Of a DNA stretch of 64,000 bases, positions 1-12,400 are shown piece after piece. How positions within the stretch are numbered: position 1 is the first letter of the stretch; the number at the start of each line of letters is the position of its first letter. The translations under genes were made by a program, and so were the position numbers. The DNA comes from Sipunculus nudus (lineage: Eukaryota; Annelida; Sipuncula; Golfingiida; Sipunculidae), in NCBI GenBank assembly GCA_026874595.1, contig CM049313.1, positions 55,720,159-55,784,158 on the forward strand, read 5' to 3'. The notes under the pieces were generated by a model. It did not search any database. It had not been told where the DNA came from and was given only the letters and a program-made list of their open reading frames with translations.

Positions 1-225
1 ATTTTGTGAGAACAACTGATCTGGAATAAGTGGTATATATGATATTTGTGTACAGATAAGGTCTCGTCCAAGAATCCTTTTTCTTTTCTAGAATCCCATA
101 ATCTTGGTCATGGTCTTGGACTGGCAAACAAATGTTTGTAAACCTGTCCTTTCTTTTTTTTAAACTAATAACCAGGCATGTCCTTTCATTCTTATCCTCA
201 AAAAGATTTTTTAACATCAACTTAC
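1..225 (-). other. Intron downstream of exon l (partial)
   Basis: It begins with the gtaagt donor at 220-225 in minus orientation. I see no further RasGRF coding segment here; the next exon should start with two bases completing a codon and lies beyond position 1. No repeat was recognised. Confidence 0.6.
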
Positions 226-422
226 ACTTGCTGAAGCCGCTGACTTTGCTGCTCTCGATGGGAGTTTTTTCACTAGTGACCTCTATCTTCATACTTCCTG
301 TACTAATTCTACGTTTTTCAGGTTGCGGTTTGACGAGGTACCTGGAATCTGGTGGGTTCTTGCTGAACTCAACATGGACTGGTGGACTCAAAGAGCGCAC
401 CATTTCTTGATCAAAAGAATGT
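226..422 (-). CDS. RASGRF: RasGRF exon l: serine/proline-rich linker between REM and CDC25
   Basis: 197 bp: one base, 65 codons, one base. Acceptor gtaccttacag, donor AAGT|gtaagt. Only one frame is open, and its first base completes an Arg codon with the AG of exon k, so phase supports it. The residues are low in hydrophobics: [20 protein letters not shown], then [20 protein letters not shown] and more. There is an RRIS site fitting the PKA consensus RRxS and an SLSPP proline-directed site. No homology is recognised, which is expected because this linker is poorly conserved. The following exon is outside the window. Confidence 0.72.
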
Positions 423-3400
423 CTGTAAGGTACATGATTACATTAAATATCAGGTAAAAACTGATTTTCTACATTTCAGGGTTACATAACTCAAAAAGAT
501 ATATGCATTTCAAAAACACTGGTGTTTGGGGTATCTGTAATTAAACATCAAAAAGCACCCACTTTAAATCAAAGCTTAAGCCAAAACTGACATAATTTGA
601 TCAATAATCAACTAGAATATATCTATGCAGATTTTTTTATCACAAGAAAATGAGTAGTCCACAAGCGGCTAAGTGTATCCACTAAAATCAGAGTGAACGG
701 GTGAAGTGAGGCATGGATTGAGTGGCAAGGGGAAATAGAGTTAGATGTGTTGCATATTATCATAGATGTCTGCCAGGTTAACATGATAGTAGGTGGCGCC
801 ACCTGAAACTATCCAAGATGTATACATATGCAAAATTTCAGGTGGAAAAGTCAAACCACTGCTGAGATATGAGTGATTTTATCCCACAGCAGACAAACAG
901 ATGGATGCTGTGCAAAAATGGTTGCAGGTGGCGCCGCTTGTTTCATGTATTATAAAGAGTTATGTGAGATCCATACACATGCAAAACTTCAGGAAGATAC
1001 ATCAAACTAGTCTTGAGATATTAGCATGGATATCTGCAGCATGAACGTAAATGTAGGTGGTGCCACCTGTCATAAAATCAAGAAAGCTATCCAGGATGTA
1101 TACGCATGCCAAATTTCAGGTGTATAAGTCAAACCACTGCTGAGATATCAGTGATTTTAACCCAACTCAAACTAACAGATGAACGCTTTACAAAAATAAT
1201 TGCAGGTGGCGCCACCAGTTCCTTGTATGATAAAGAGCTATGTGAGATGTATATGCATGCCAAATTTCAGGGAATTAGTCAAACCACTGCAGAGATATGA
1301 GTGACTTTAACCCAAGGCAGACAAACAGATGGACACTATGGTTGCAGGTGGTGCCACCATTTTTTGTGTATGTTATAAAGCTATCCAAGGGCTACATTTG
1401 TACAAAAATGTTTTCCCGATTGGTCAAACAAGTCCAAAGATATGTGGGTTAATGTGTCAAAACAGAAGCACAGATGGATGCACCTGAGAGAGGAATTGCA
1501 GAGGTCAACACCAATTGGTTAGGCACCAGTTCACATGTGACCCAATAATTGGTGCAAGTTTCAGAAAAATCAGTCCAATAGTCTCAGAGGAGTTCTACGG
1601 AAAAGAATGCGGCAGCAGCGGCGGAACTGGGTAAAAAACATAGTATCCACAAAACTGTTTTTTGGCGGAAACAATTAAGTTAAGTAAAGGGAACAATATA
1701 ATGCTAGTACTTGGTTTCTCTAGCTGACATCCAGCTTATCACTTCAAACATTTATATTCGGACATACATCTAATTAATTTTTCTTCCCACAAAACTCTGA
1801 TGTGATATTATTATGGCCTACAAAGATGAAATGTCATATTATCTTGAACTTAAATTGGACTCAAAATAAAAAATCTGAAATTACTACAGGTCTGTTACCA
1901 TGCATTATGTATTTTATAATTTCAATATTTGGTTAACAATTTAGGTATAAAATAATCTAATGATGAAAGCTTCTATACATGCAATGGTGTGAAGTATTTA
2001 CTAGAGAGTTTATCTTTCTAAACTGCCACTAATCATTGTCTTTTTTTATTTACAAGTCAGGATAAAATAGGTCAAATTTATAGTCATTAAAATTTTGTGG
2101 GACAAAATATGTGGATCGAATGTTGTCAGCAGGCAGTAAGGTAACACATATATGCAACAATTCCATGGTCTACCAACCTCACAAAGTTTAATCCACTTTA
2201 TATGACACTTTTATGGATGACACTTTTATATCGCTAATTTTAACACATAATCATACTGAAGTGATTGATGTGAGAGCAACAATACTACAGAGAATGGAGT
2301 GGTGATTCATCCCCTATTACAAACAAGTATAAAAATAGGAGCATCAATTCCATAGAACTGTATTGGGTGTGTGTATGTGTGTGTGGCCAAAGAAGGACAA
2401 CAGGTTTATACTTAAATATTGTACTGACCTAGCAGCCAGGACCTCCTGCGTTATGCTACCTGACACATTAGACTCCAGGTGACCAAACTCAGGCTTCTTG
2501 TAGACCCGTCTCAGTGCATCCAGAACTACTTGGCCTGTTGTGAACACTCGGTACGTGAGCAGAAATGTGTTGAGAAAGTCTATGCTGAGAAACCGCAAGT
2601 CGGTCAGTCGCTCTAGGAGCTTGTCAAGGGTAGCATGTCGAATCTGTTACAAAAAATAAATCAATGTTGGATGTGTTGAGTGTTGGATCTGTTACGAAAA
2701 ATAAATCAATGTTGGATGTGCAGAATGTTCGATCAGTGTTACAAAATATAAATCAATGTTGGATGTGCAGAGTGTAAGACCTGTTACAAACAAGTGACCC
2801 ATGGGTCATGACGCTCAGCTGACTGGGAAGAGATTCGCAAAAGGAAATTTTTTCATCTGAATGGTAGTATATACCCATTCAACTGAAGCATCAAACAGAT
2901 TAACCAACAGGGCAAAATTGTGTCTGTATTTTTAAAGGTCTCAAAAATAGAGAAAAAAATTCGTAAAAAATAAAAAAAATACAGGTGGCGCCACCAGTCT
3001 GCAGGAACTGATGGAACATCTCATGATCAATATGTATGCAAAAAATCATGACCATCAGTGATGTAGTTAATGAGATATTGAAGTTTTTGTATGAAATTTT
3101 TTACTTTTCTGGGGGGTACTTTGGGGCCCCATAGCTCAAAGGATATGGGTAACAGAGACCTAATTTCTAGTTTCCAAGGAGATTTTTAATGGACCTCTCA
3201 GTATGCCAAGTTACAAGGTTCTAGGTCTAGCGGTTAAGATTTGTGCCTGATAACGGACGGACAGACGGACGACGGACAAAGAGTGATCGCTATAGCTCAG
3301 ATGACTTTCAGTCAGCTGAGCTAAAAATGAATCAATGTTGGATGTGCAGAATGTTGGATCAGTGTTACAAAATATAAATCAATGTTGGATGTGCAGAGTG

Positions 3401-6400
3401 TAAGACCTGTTACAAAAAATAAATCAATGTTGGATGTGCAGAATGTTGGATCAGTGTTACAAAAAATAAATCAATGTTGGATGTGTTGAGTGTTGGGTTT
3501 GTTGCAAAAAATAAATCAATGTCGGATGTGTAGAGTAACAGATCTGTTACAAAAAATAAATAAATACTGATGTGTAGATCGAGTTTCAGATCTGTTACTA
3601 AAAATAAATCAACACTGGATGTGTAGAGTGTCAGATCTGTTATGAAAAAAATAAACCAACATTGGATGTGTAGAGAGTCAGATCTGTTATGAAAAATATA
3701 TCAACCCTGGATGTGTAAAGTGCTGGATCTGTTATGAAAAATAAATCAACGCTGGATGTTAAGATTGTAGGATATTTCATGAAAAATAAATCAACACTGG
3801 ATGTGTATTGTGTTAGATTTGTTATGAAAAATCAACACTGGAAATATAGAATGTTGGACCTGTTACCCAAAATAAATCGATGCTGGAAGTGAAGATAACT
3901 GAAGGAATTCTGATACCTGTATACAGATAGCGTGAAACCTGTTTTATAAGTACACCAATAGGACTAGCCAAAAGTTGTCTTAATTCAAAATTTCTCTTAT
4001 TAGAGAAGTCAGTTATGACCAATGTAACTGCATTTGGTTCACTCATGGGTGGTTTTCATAGACAAGTGGTCTTAATGGACAGGTGGTCTTTGAGACAGCT
4101 CCCACTGTATATGCCCTTTCCTAAAGCATAATAAACCTTTTAATTCTGCATGTATATGCATATGTTTTCAGTTCTAATTCTATTTATTTATAACTATTGC
4201 AAACATGGTAAAGATACAAATAAAAGTGAGTGAATGTTATGTATATAAATAGAGTTTCAAAATTTGTTTGGAATTTAAAATTAATCAAAATCAATGTTTC
4301 ATACTTGATTAACAAAGATTTTTTTTTATTTAAAATTTTAAATGTAACCATGAACACATTGTTTTGTTAGCAAATTGAGTAGAATTTCTGACTTGTGTGT
4401 TACAGGTTACGAGTTTGAATCCACATCGGATCCTATTTCTTTCTCCATCTTATACAATAATGACAGCCATGGGATCTGCATTTCTTTGCATAATGCCCCA
4501 TCCAGTTCACCCCTGGAATGGTAGCCCATGTTTTGGGACAGAACTTTTTCTGAAGAGGGGGTGATGTAACTGTTACCACAAAAATGTTCCAACTTCCATT
4601 GCCAGTGAAGTTTACTTTATTCGTGTTTTTTGCACTTTTTAACAAGGAATAATATTTCCAATAATATTAAAATATGATATGAAAATGAAATATTCTACAG
4701 TTTATGAACCATGAGAAAAAAACATTGTAATAGCCTTCAAATGTTAAATACTTTATGGGGTTTGTATATATAATGAGTTTTAGACAACTTAAGGATTGTT
4801 TTAATGAAGGGGCCTTTGCTTGGGATGCTTCATTGAAAAGTGACACAGTTCAAAACTGCAAAACATATTGATTATACCCAAGGATATTGATTAGATAAAA
4901 TCAAATGAAATACCTGTGGTACTTTACAAGAGTTTAGAGTCCGGCTGAATTTGATATCTGTGTCATCCCGGAATAACTTGGGATCCGACCTGTAACAGAT
5001 AATACAGTAACAATAACAACAGTTTCTTCTGAACTACTGATAAGAATAGAGTGTCTCATATCACTAAATATAAAAAGTAATGCAACCCTTTGTATTGAGT
5101 GAATCTTTTTTAAAAGAATTCCAAAGTTTCTTGCCATCAGCAAATCACTGGGCCTCCACAGAAAAACTGATTATTCTATGGACTTAAGGACCAAGATTTG
5201 GAGCAGAAAGGTGATTTTTTTTATTAAGTTTACAAATCAAATTATAAAAACTGTGTGAAATTTTTTAAACTTGCAGAACAGATAGAAACACATGCAATGA
5301 TTATTGAAATAATAACCATGAACAAAACAAGGTATCATTCTTTTATATAAGGCCAAAAAAAAATAAAGTTTGGTTCTCAGGCACTTTTTTTCAGACATAA
5401 ATGGAGTAGGCGGTTTTTTAATTTTTTTGTTTGTTTCAATAAAATTGTCTTTGATAAGGGAAAGGCATGATAATAAGATTTATTCTGCTTAACAAGTAAA
5501 AGAACTACATAATAAAGGAAATTTTATCAAAACTTTATGATTTTATCTTCTTGAAAAAAATGTCTGAGCGGCTGGAGCTCAAAACTGGTAAGTTTCTACT
5601 GAAATTCAAAATAAAACTTTTTGATGCGGGGGTTTAAATTGATGCGGGTGGTGCCTGAGAACCATGCCTTTATTTTTTTTTACCTAATATCTCATGAATG
5701 AAAATGGTTTTTTACTGCATGTGAAACATCTCTGAAGGGCTTATTAAAGGCCAGAGCAATGATTTTCATCATTAATACCTGGAAACTTGGTGCTCTTTCA
5801 CTTATATAACTGACTTGTGAAAAATAGGAACAATGTTTCTGCAGAGCAATTTTCGTTTAAGATGTAGCCTTAACTGACTGACACCTCATATCAACTTAAA
5901 GGGGCTGGTATTAAATTTTTTTACGTCTGCTCATGTGTTCACCAGTTGGATAATATTAATGATAATCAAATTCAATCACACAGTTTATGCATTGAAGACC
6001 CTGAAAAAAAATGCTCATGAAAAAGTCATAACCAACTGGTGTCACTGTGGTGGGTGAGGTCAGTTGCACCTAAATCATGTTACACAGTTTATTATGGCTT
6101 CAGGCACTCATGCAGTATACAGCAGAAAATCAATGGCCAAGGAATCAAGACTGAAGCCGAGAGTAGACAATGAGATGGACTGAACTGTAGAAATAATTCT
6201 ACTTGTTTTATATATTACATATTTCCCAAAGCTATAAATAAAAGTACCTCTCTATACCCAGTTTTAACTCTCAGAGAAAATACAACCATTATACAATGTA
6301 AAGGTCACTTCTCATGGTGCATTTTATTTCTACAATTTTCAGCTATGCCGTGATGTGCTACAATTTCCTGGGATCTTCAACATCAATCTCATACAATGAA

Positions 6401-9400
6401 GGAAAGGATGAATCTCACACATGATGATCCCCAGCAACTGTTTTTGATTGAAGTGTACTTGTTTACTATGGTGACAATGGTCTGAATTCATCACCGACAG
6501 TATATCAACACTCAAATGCTGTGTTTTTATACTATTGCCTTAATGATTTTCATGATATTCCATGGATGCTTCTGCAATTTTTTAACATGAATAAAATTGT
6601 ATTATTTGCAATTCTTTCCAGGTATTTCTTAATAATACAATTTACAATGACAGAAACTTTTAAAGATATTTTGCTCTCACATGCAGTAATTTCCTACTAC
6701 ATGTATATGGGGACATGCAGAAATCAATTGGAAAGGCACCATGCAAGGTCAGCCTCAGACCCTGAAACCAACAAGTAAGTTTAAGATTCCCAAATAAACG
6801 AAACACCAGCACCCAGCAGTCTATAAAATATAAACCTGCTGATGACTGCCTGTAACACGTCTGTCTTGGCATCAGACAACTTTGGGATTCTGTTACGGAC
6901 TGTTCCTGCTGCACAAACCAGGCACCTGTGATCGCTGTCATATAATATATTAACCTATCATTGTATTATAAATGACATTTAAATGACACACAAACATACA
7001 TATTAACAAACATTTAAGGCCCAACAAAAAATACCTGTTCCATGGACTCCAGCTCTTTTTCCACTGATAAAATTCATATTTTAATTTTTTTATTTTGTTA
7101 CAAAGCATAAAGTCTTTGGTAATGTTACTTATTGTACTTTTTCCTTAACCCCTTGAAAGAAAAAATGGAAAATGTTTTGTGTTGCTGTTTTTGTTTTCCG
7201 CCGTTTTGATGACTCACTTCCATCATATTTGACTGAAAAAATAATAACCTCTAGGCCTTTGTGTATGCTGAGCTCGGCTTGCAGAAATCCTCTTAAAGTA
7301 CAAAAGTGTAATATGAAAATCAGTGAACGTTCCTTCGGTTTTATAGCCCCAAAAGTGTGGAATTCACTTCCCATTACACATATAAAATCTCCAACTCTTG
7401 TATCATTTAAAACTAATGTAAAAATGTATCTCTTGTATCTCGGCAAGCTTTTGGTAATTAATATGCATCATTTTTTTTCTGGGTCAGTCACAGGGAGTAG
7501 ATTTCCATGAAATTGTATGTGGGTATGTGTGTGTGTGTGAATTGCGCTGTGAGTCCAACCATCGGAGAAATGGCGCTATATAAATACTATATATTATCAT
7601 TATTATTATTATAATTTCAAGAATTAAAATTCATTTTTTTTACATTTTTCCTGTGGGTTGGAAAAATATCTAATTGTTTGTTATGATCTTTAAACTTCTT
7701 TAAAAAAAATGCCTGCTCATACCACATTTTTATCAAAGAGTCAATAGAACAGTTAACTCTTATGTGGCCTAAAAACATATTTACAAACATGTATGCTACC
7801 ACTACTGTTAACATGTACTTTCACACATGATACATGAACAATCTGTACTGTAAACATCAACAAGGACAAAGACTCACACTTAAAATAGCACACACATATA
7901 TATATGCCTGTTCATTCTGCTAACTGAGAATCACATTTGCTTCCAACCAATAAAATATGAAGGATTTTCTAAAGTCAGTATTAAAAGCTAACATGCCTGT
8001 AACAACACTAGGTTAAAAGTTTACCATTAACAAAAGGAATAACAAAAATTAAATGCCTTAAAGATAATTTTTCTGAGCCTAGGTTTGAAGGCAGGCAAAA
8101 TTTTTGTTTTACTGTGTTATCTTATTATATTTATTCTAAATACCAGTGCTTTCCATTGATTATTAGAGAATAAAATTACTCATATCACAGAGAAGGAATA
8201 CTTTTTAGTATTTTTTTTCTCAGTTTTTCTTAATAAAAAGAATATCCACCCATATTTTTTTTGCACTCTTCCATTAAGGGTATTAACATGTGGTGACCAC
8301 ATGTTAATACCCTTAATTAGATATTTCATGAAATCAATGAAACAATTAGCATAATTTATTATAAATTTATCCTATGTTTAGTTATATATGATCTTCTGAC
8401 ACATTTTATCTGTACTTCTTAGTGTACACATTCAAAGATCTTCTGTAGTTCATTATGAATATTCTTATTTTTAATTTTAACTATCATATAAAATGTTATA
8501 GAATATATTTATTATAATTAAATATATATATTAGGCCAAATAAAATATTATATGTTTCTCAGGCACTGCCCAAGTCACTTTAAACCCCTCACATCAAACT
8601 TTTTATTGCCCAAGTGTAACATGGTAACCTGGTGATGTGCTTGATTCCTACAAAAAAAATATGACTCCCGCGTCGGTCAGTTTCCCTCCAAATGATAACT
8701 GGGCCATATTACCAACACATACTTCAAAAACATTTATTATTTCTCTAAAACTTTTGACCAATTAAACCCTTGTTACATCGTTTAAGTTTACCTCATATTT
8801 AAGTCTATTTGGACTATTCTCTTTAACGACCGCTAAGCATAGCTGACAATGTGTCAGTACACTCGGTTTCAATAAAAACATATTCTAATCTTTAAATAAA
8901 CACTTGGATTCTGTCTTATTTTTTGTGTGATAGAATTCAAATGTAAAATTTCATCACACAAAGAGAAATCGGGTGCATACTTTTGATATTTTCATGCTTC
9001 ATGACTGTTCAGTTAGATTAAACATGGCTGCCATCACAGCCAATCCGCAGAGATCAGTTTTTAAACAAACTTCCATTATACTTCTTTTGCAATTAAAATT
9101 TTAAGAAATATAAAAAAAATTATATAAGACAAAAATAAATTTCTATTGTATTTCTTTATTAAACGATCTCAGATCTTGTTCATATAACTCAAGACCATAA
9201 TGCATTTTGATGTGGATCCCCAATGTCTTTGCCATCAGGGGGACTCTGTGTGTTCCTGAGTGCAGTGCAAGATTTTGACACCAGTATTATTATATAATAT
9301 GCTTTGTATGTTGATATTACATGTCAAAGAAATAAATCTGTCACATATTACAAAGATCCTTATAAATTTTTGACAATTTGACCTATCTCATATTTATTAT

Positions 9401-12400
9401 CTCATATTTAAATAATTACTTGTTATTTCCATGCAAGTGCCTGAGATATAATTCATGATATTCTACGCCATCTTCACAGTAAAACAATAAATTAAAAAGA
9501 TGCCCCCCCCCCCCAATCATTTTCTGAAAAAAAAGTGCCTGAGATACATATTGTTAATTTTTTTTGCCTTAAATTATATTAATGACAAATAATAAATAAT
9601 AATATTGTATATTACAAATGTCCTGCATACCATATTAATCTTATATATTGTGAATATATATTACAGAGAACACTGATGTTTAATTGTTTATGTGATAAAG
9701 AATTGTTTTATGCATTAATGTGTGACAAGACTGAGACAAAAGATAATTATGAGTGATAAAAATTATATATAAATATTTAAAGTGCAAACATAAACTACAT
9801 ACACAGTTAAAAAGACATAGCACATGAACATCACTGGTCTAATGCAAGAGCATAAGGCAGCTAAAAAACACTTGTAAAATAAATGTACTTAGGATGTCAA
9901 GACATAGGCAGTGGTGCACCAGAGACCTTGCTGCTTAAATAATGGTGTCACACTGTGAACCAAGCAGTGCCCTATACATACATCATTATGATAAACCACA
10001 TCATGTCTGGAGGGGCTAAACAACAGACAGGATACGGGGTGGTTAAACATAGAGGATTTACACTAGGGGTAGGTCACTACAGGTTATTCACACAGTCAAA
10101 CTCAGGAGGGTATTAACATAATCTACAAATGATAAAATATTTACAGCAGCTAGGAGCTAGGAGGTAATGCTGTAAGGTGCCGGTGGGGTCCCATCACATA
10201 ATGTAAGTGCATGGGGTCCCTTCATAATGTAAGTGGGGTCCTTCACATAATGCAAGTGGGGTCCCTCAATATAATGTGATTGAGGGAGGGGGGGGGGGGG
10301 GGGTTACACATGCGATGTGATTGGAGTGTTTTCATATAATGTGAGTCTTCATAAATAGTGTCAGATGTAAAAGATATTTGCAAATGTCTTATTAGAACAC
10401 ATTTTACAAAAAAAAAAAGAAAAAAAAACTAAATAAACCTGAGCACAATCTAATGTCATGGCAAAGGTCAAATAAAGCATGAGGTACGCTGCCATATACA
10501 ACTTAAAAGGCAGCTCTAAGGACTTATAGGAATCGATCGACACAACCAAAAACCAAGGCAAGGGTAAAAATCTGGGATAAGCATACATCTTAAAGCAAAA
10601 TGCAAGGATTATGAAATTATGGTACAACCCTACAGCATGTGCTATGGCCAGACTGTGATAAGTGTAAAGCATGAGCGCAAAGGTGTTTGGGGAACAACCT
10701 AAATGCATCTACAAGGGTCAAACTTTGACAAACCCTTATAGGCAGACAAGGGTCAAATTGGAACGCAACCTTGAACACAGGCAAGGGTTGGAATAAGACA
10801 CAAACTGAGAGCAATGGTCAAATTGAATTAAAATGCTGTACTGAGTCAGACACTAGTTTACAGCTTACAATATGAGCTGCATTACCATACACAGTGCCAA
10901 GTCTGTGGGTGTAATTAAAGGAGGCCTAGTTACCCAAACCCTCATACAATTCCAGTAACCCATATTAAGTAGTGGTTATCTATAGCTGGTATTCATCGTG
11001 TTAACACAGTGCATTATAAAATGGGATTTCTACACTGTAATTTTTTGTTTTCTATTCTGACAATAGAACAGATGAATTGTAAATAGTGACAGTCTAAGCA
11101 GGAGTATTATTCCAGATTGACCAGAAAATTGGAAAAGCATGAACATTATTTCTGGATTGACCAGAAATTTAAAAAAAAAATAATTCCAAACATGAACACT
11201 AGATGATAATAAGATGAAAATTACAAGATGAATAATGTAAAAGCCCATGTACTTCCGTTTTGATACTTAGAAGCTTTACTTACTGTTAAAACAGTTTAAA
11301 ACATCTTGCTGGTGTTCATAAAATGATGATATTTATTTTTTTTTCTGTCTACACTACATAAACAGAGTATACTAAACACCTTTAATTGGGAATGGGTGAA
11401 AACCTGCTTCGACTTTGGTTCTCATTGGGACAAATCAATTTTGACCAAACAGGGCCCCACTCCAAAATACAAAACCAGTTTGGTTCCAGGAATACCATTT
11501 CTGTATGGTTTCACCATGTATATTAATTAATAAGTAGACAGTTTCTGTTTTAACAGAAAATTATGTTAATATCATAAATTAATCAATAAAATTAAATAAT
11601 AATGAAAATGTTATCAAAATTGAGAGGCCCACGTCACTTCATGACCAGTGAGAGTATTATTCATTCTGACTGGCCAATTTATATTGTGAACAATTATGAT
11701 AAAAATAGGCTGAATCTGTGTCCTATAACATCCACATATTAAATGACATGGACATAGGATATGTGCCTCATCTTCAGGGATAAAGTATAAACATTTCTGA
11801 ATGACTGTTTAAATATACCTCAATTGTTTCCTATTTAATTCTAACAGGATCTATTAATTAACTTATTAACCAAATTATACTGCTTAAGCCCAATGCTGCC
11901 ATCATGCCAGAATCATTACTGAGTGGACGGTCTAGGCAAAACCAAAAGAGATAGTTTCACATTTTCGCCAAACCAGTTTTGGTGAAGCCATTATAAAGTT
12001 AACAGTTTCCCTGGAAGCAAAACTAGTTTAAAATTTTCTCGAGGGCCCAAAATTAACATTGCCTGGTACTTTGATCATTTTACTAATGGAGTGCTCTGCT
12101 AACTTGTCTGGTCCAATGGTAATTATTAAACTAGACTGTGACCATAAGGGCTGTGCAAGGTACCAGTCTAAATATTGACACTGCTTGGATTAAATAAAAT
12201 CTCCATAGGTGGCACCACTGGAGCTAGTTTGGATCTCTGTTACAATCATTAAAAGCAATATCCACCAGAGATAACTTTCAAACAAGATCACTACATTACT
12301 ATCCTCAATCCAAGTCTGGATTAACCAGACTTTGTGATGCATATATATTCTGGTTTCCATGGACAGTGGACTATAAGCACATTTATATAATTAAAGTTCA

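Larger units (their letters stand above)
2644..4913 (-). other. Intron j-k
   Basis: It holds a 45-bp tandem array (2644-3880) interrupted by a discrete mobile element (2791-3327), then AT-rich unique sequence and a probable SINE head (about 4365-4600). Confidence 0.8.

Noticed and set aside
5340-5690. A tRNA or snRNA gene
   Set aside because: The paired ends are terminal inverted repeats with TAA duplications, as in MITEs.
7129-7446. Minus-strand open frame of 105 residues
   Set aside because: It is the shadow of the plus-strand LINE reverse transcriptase fragment.
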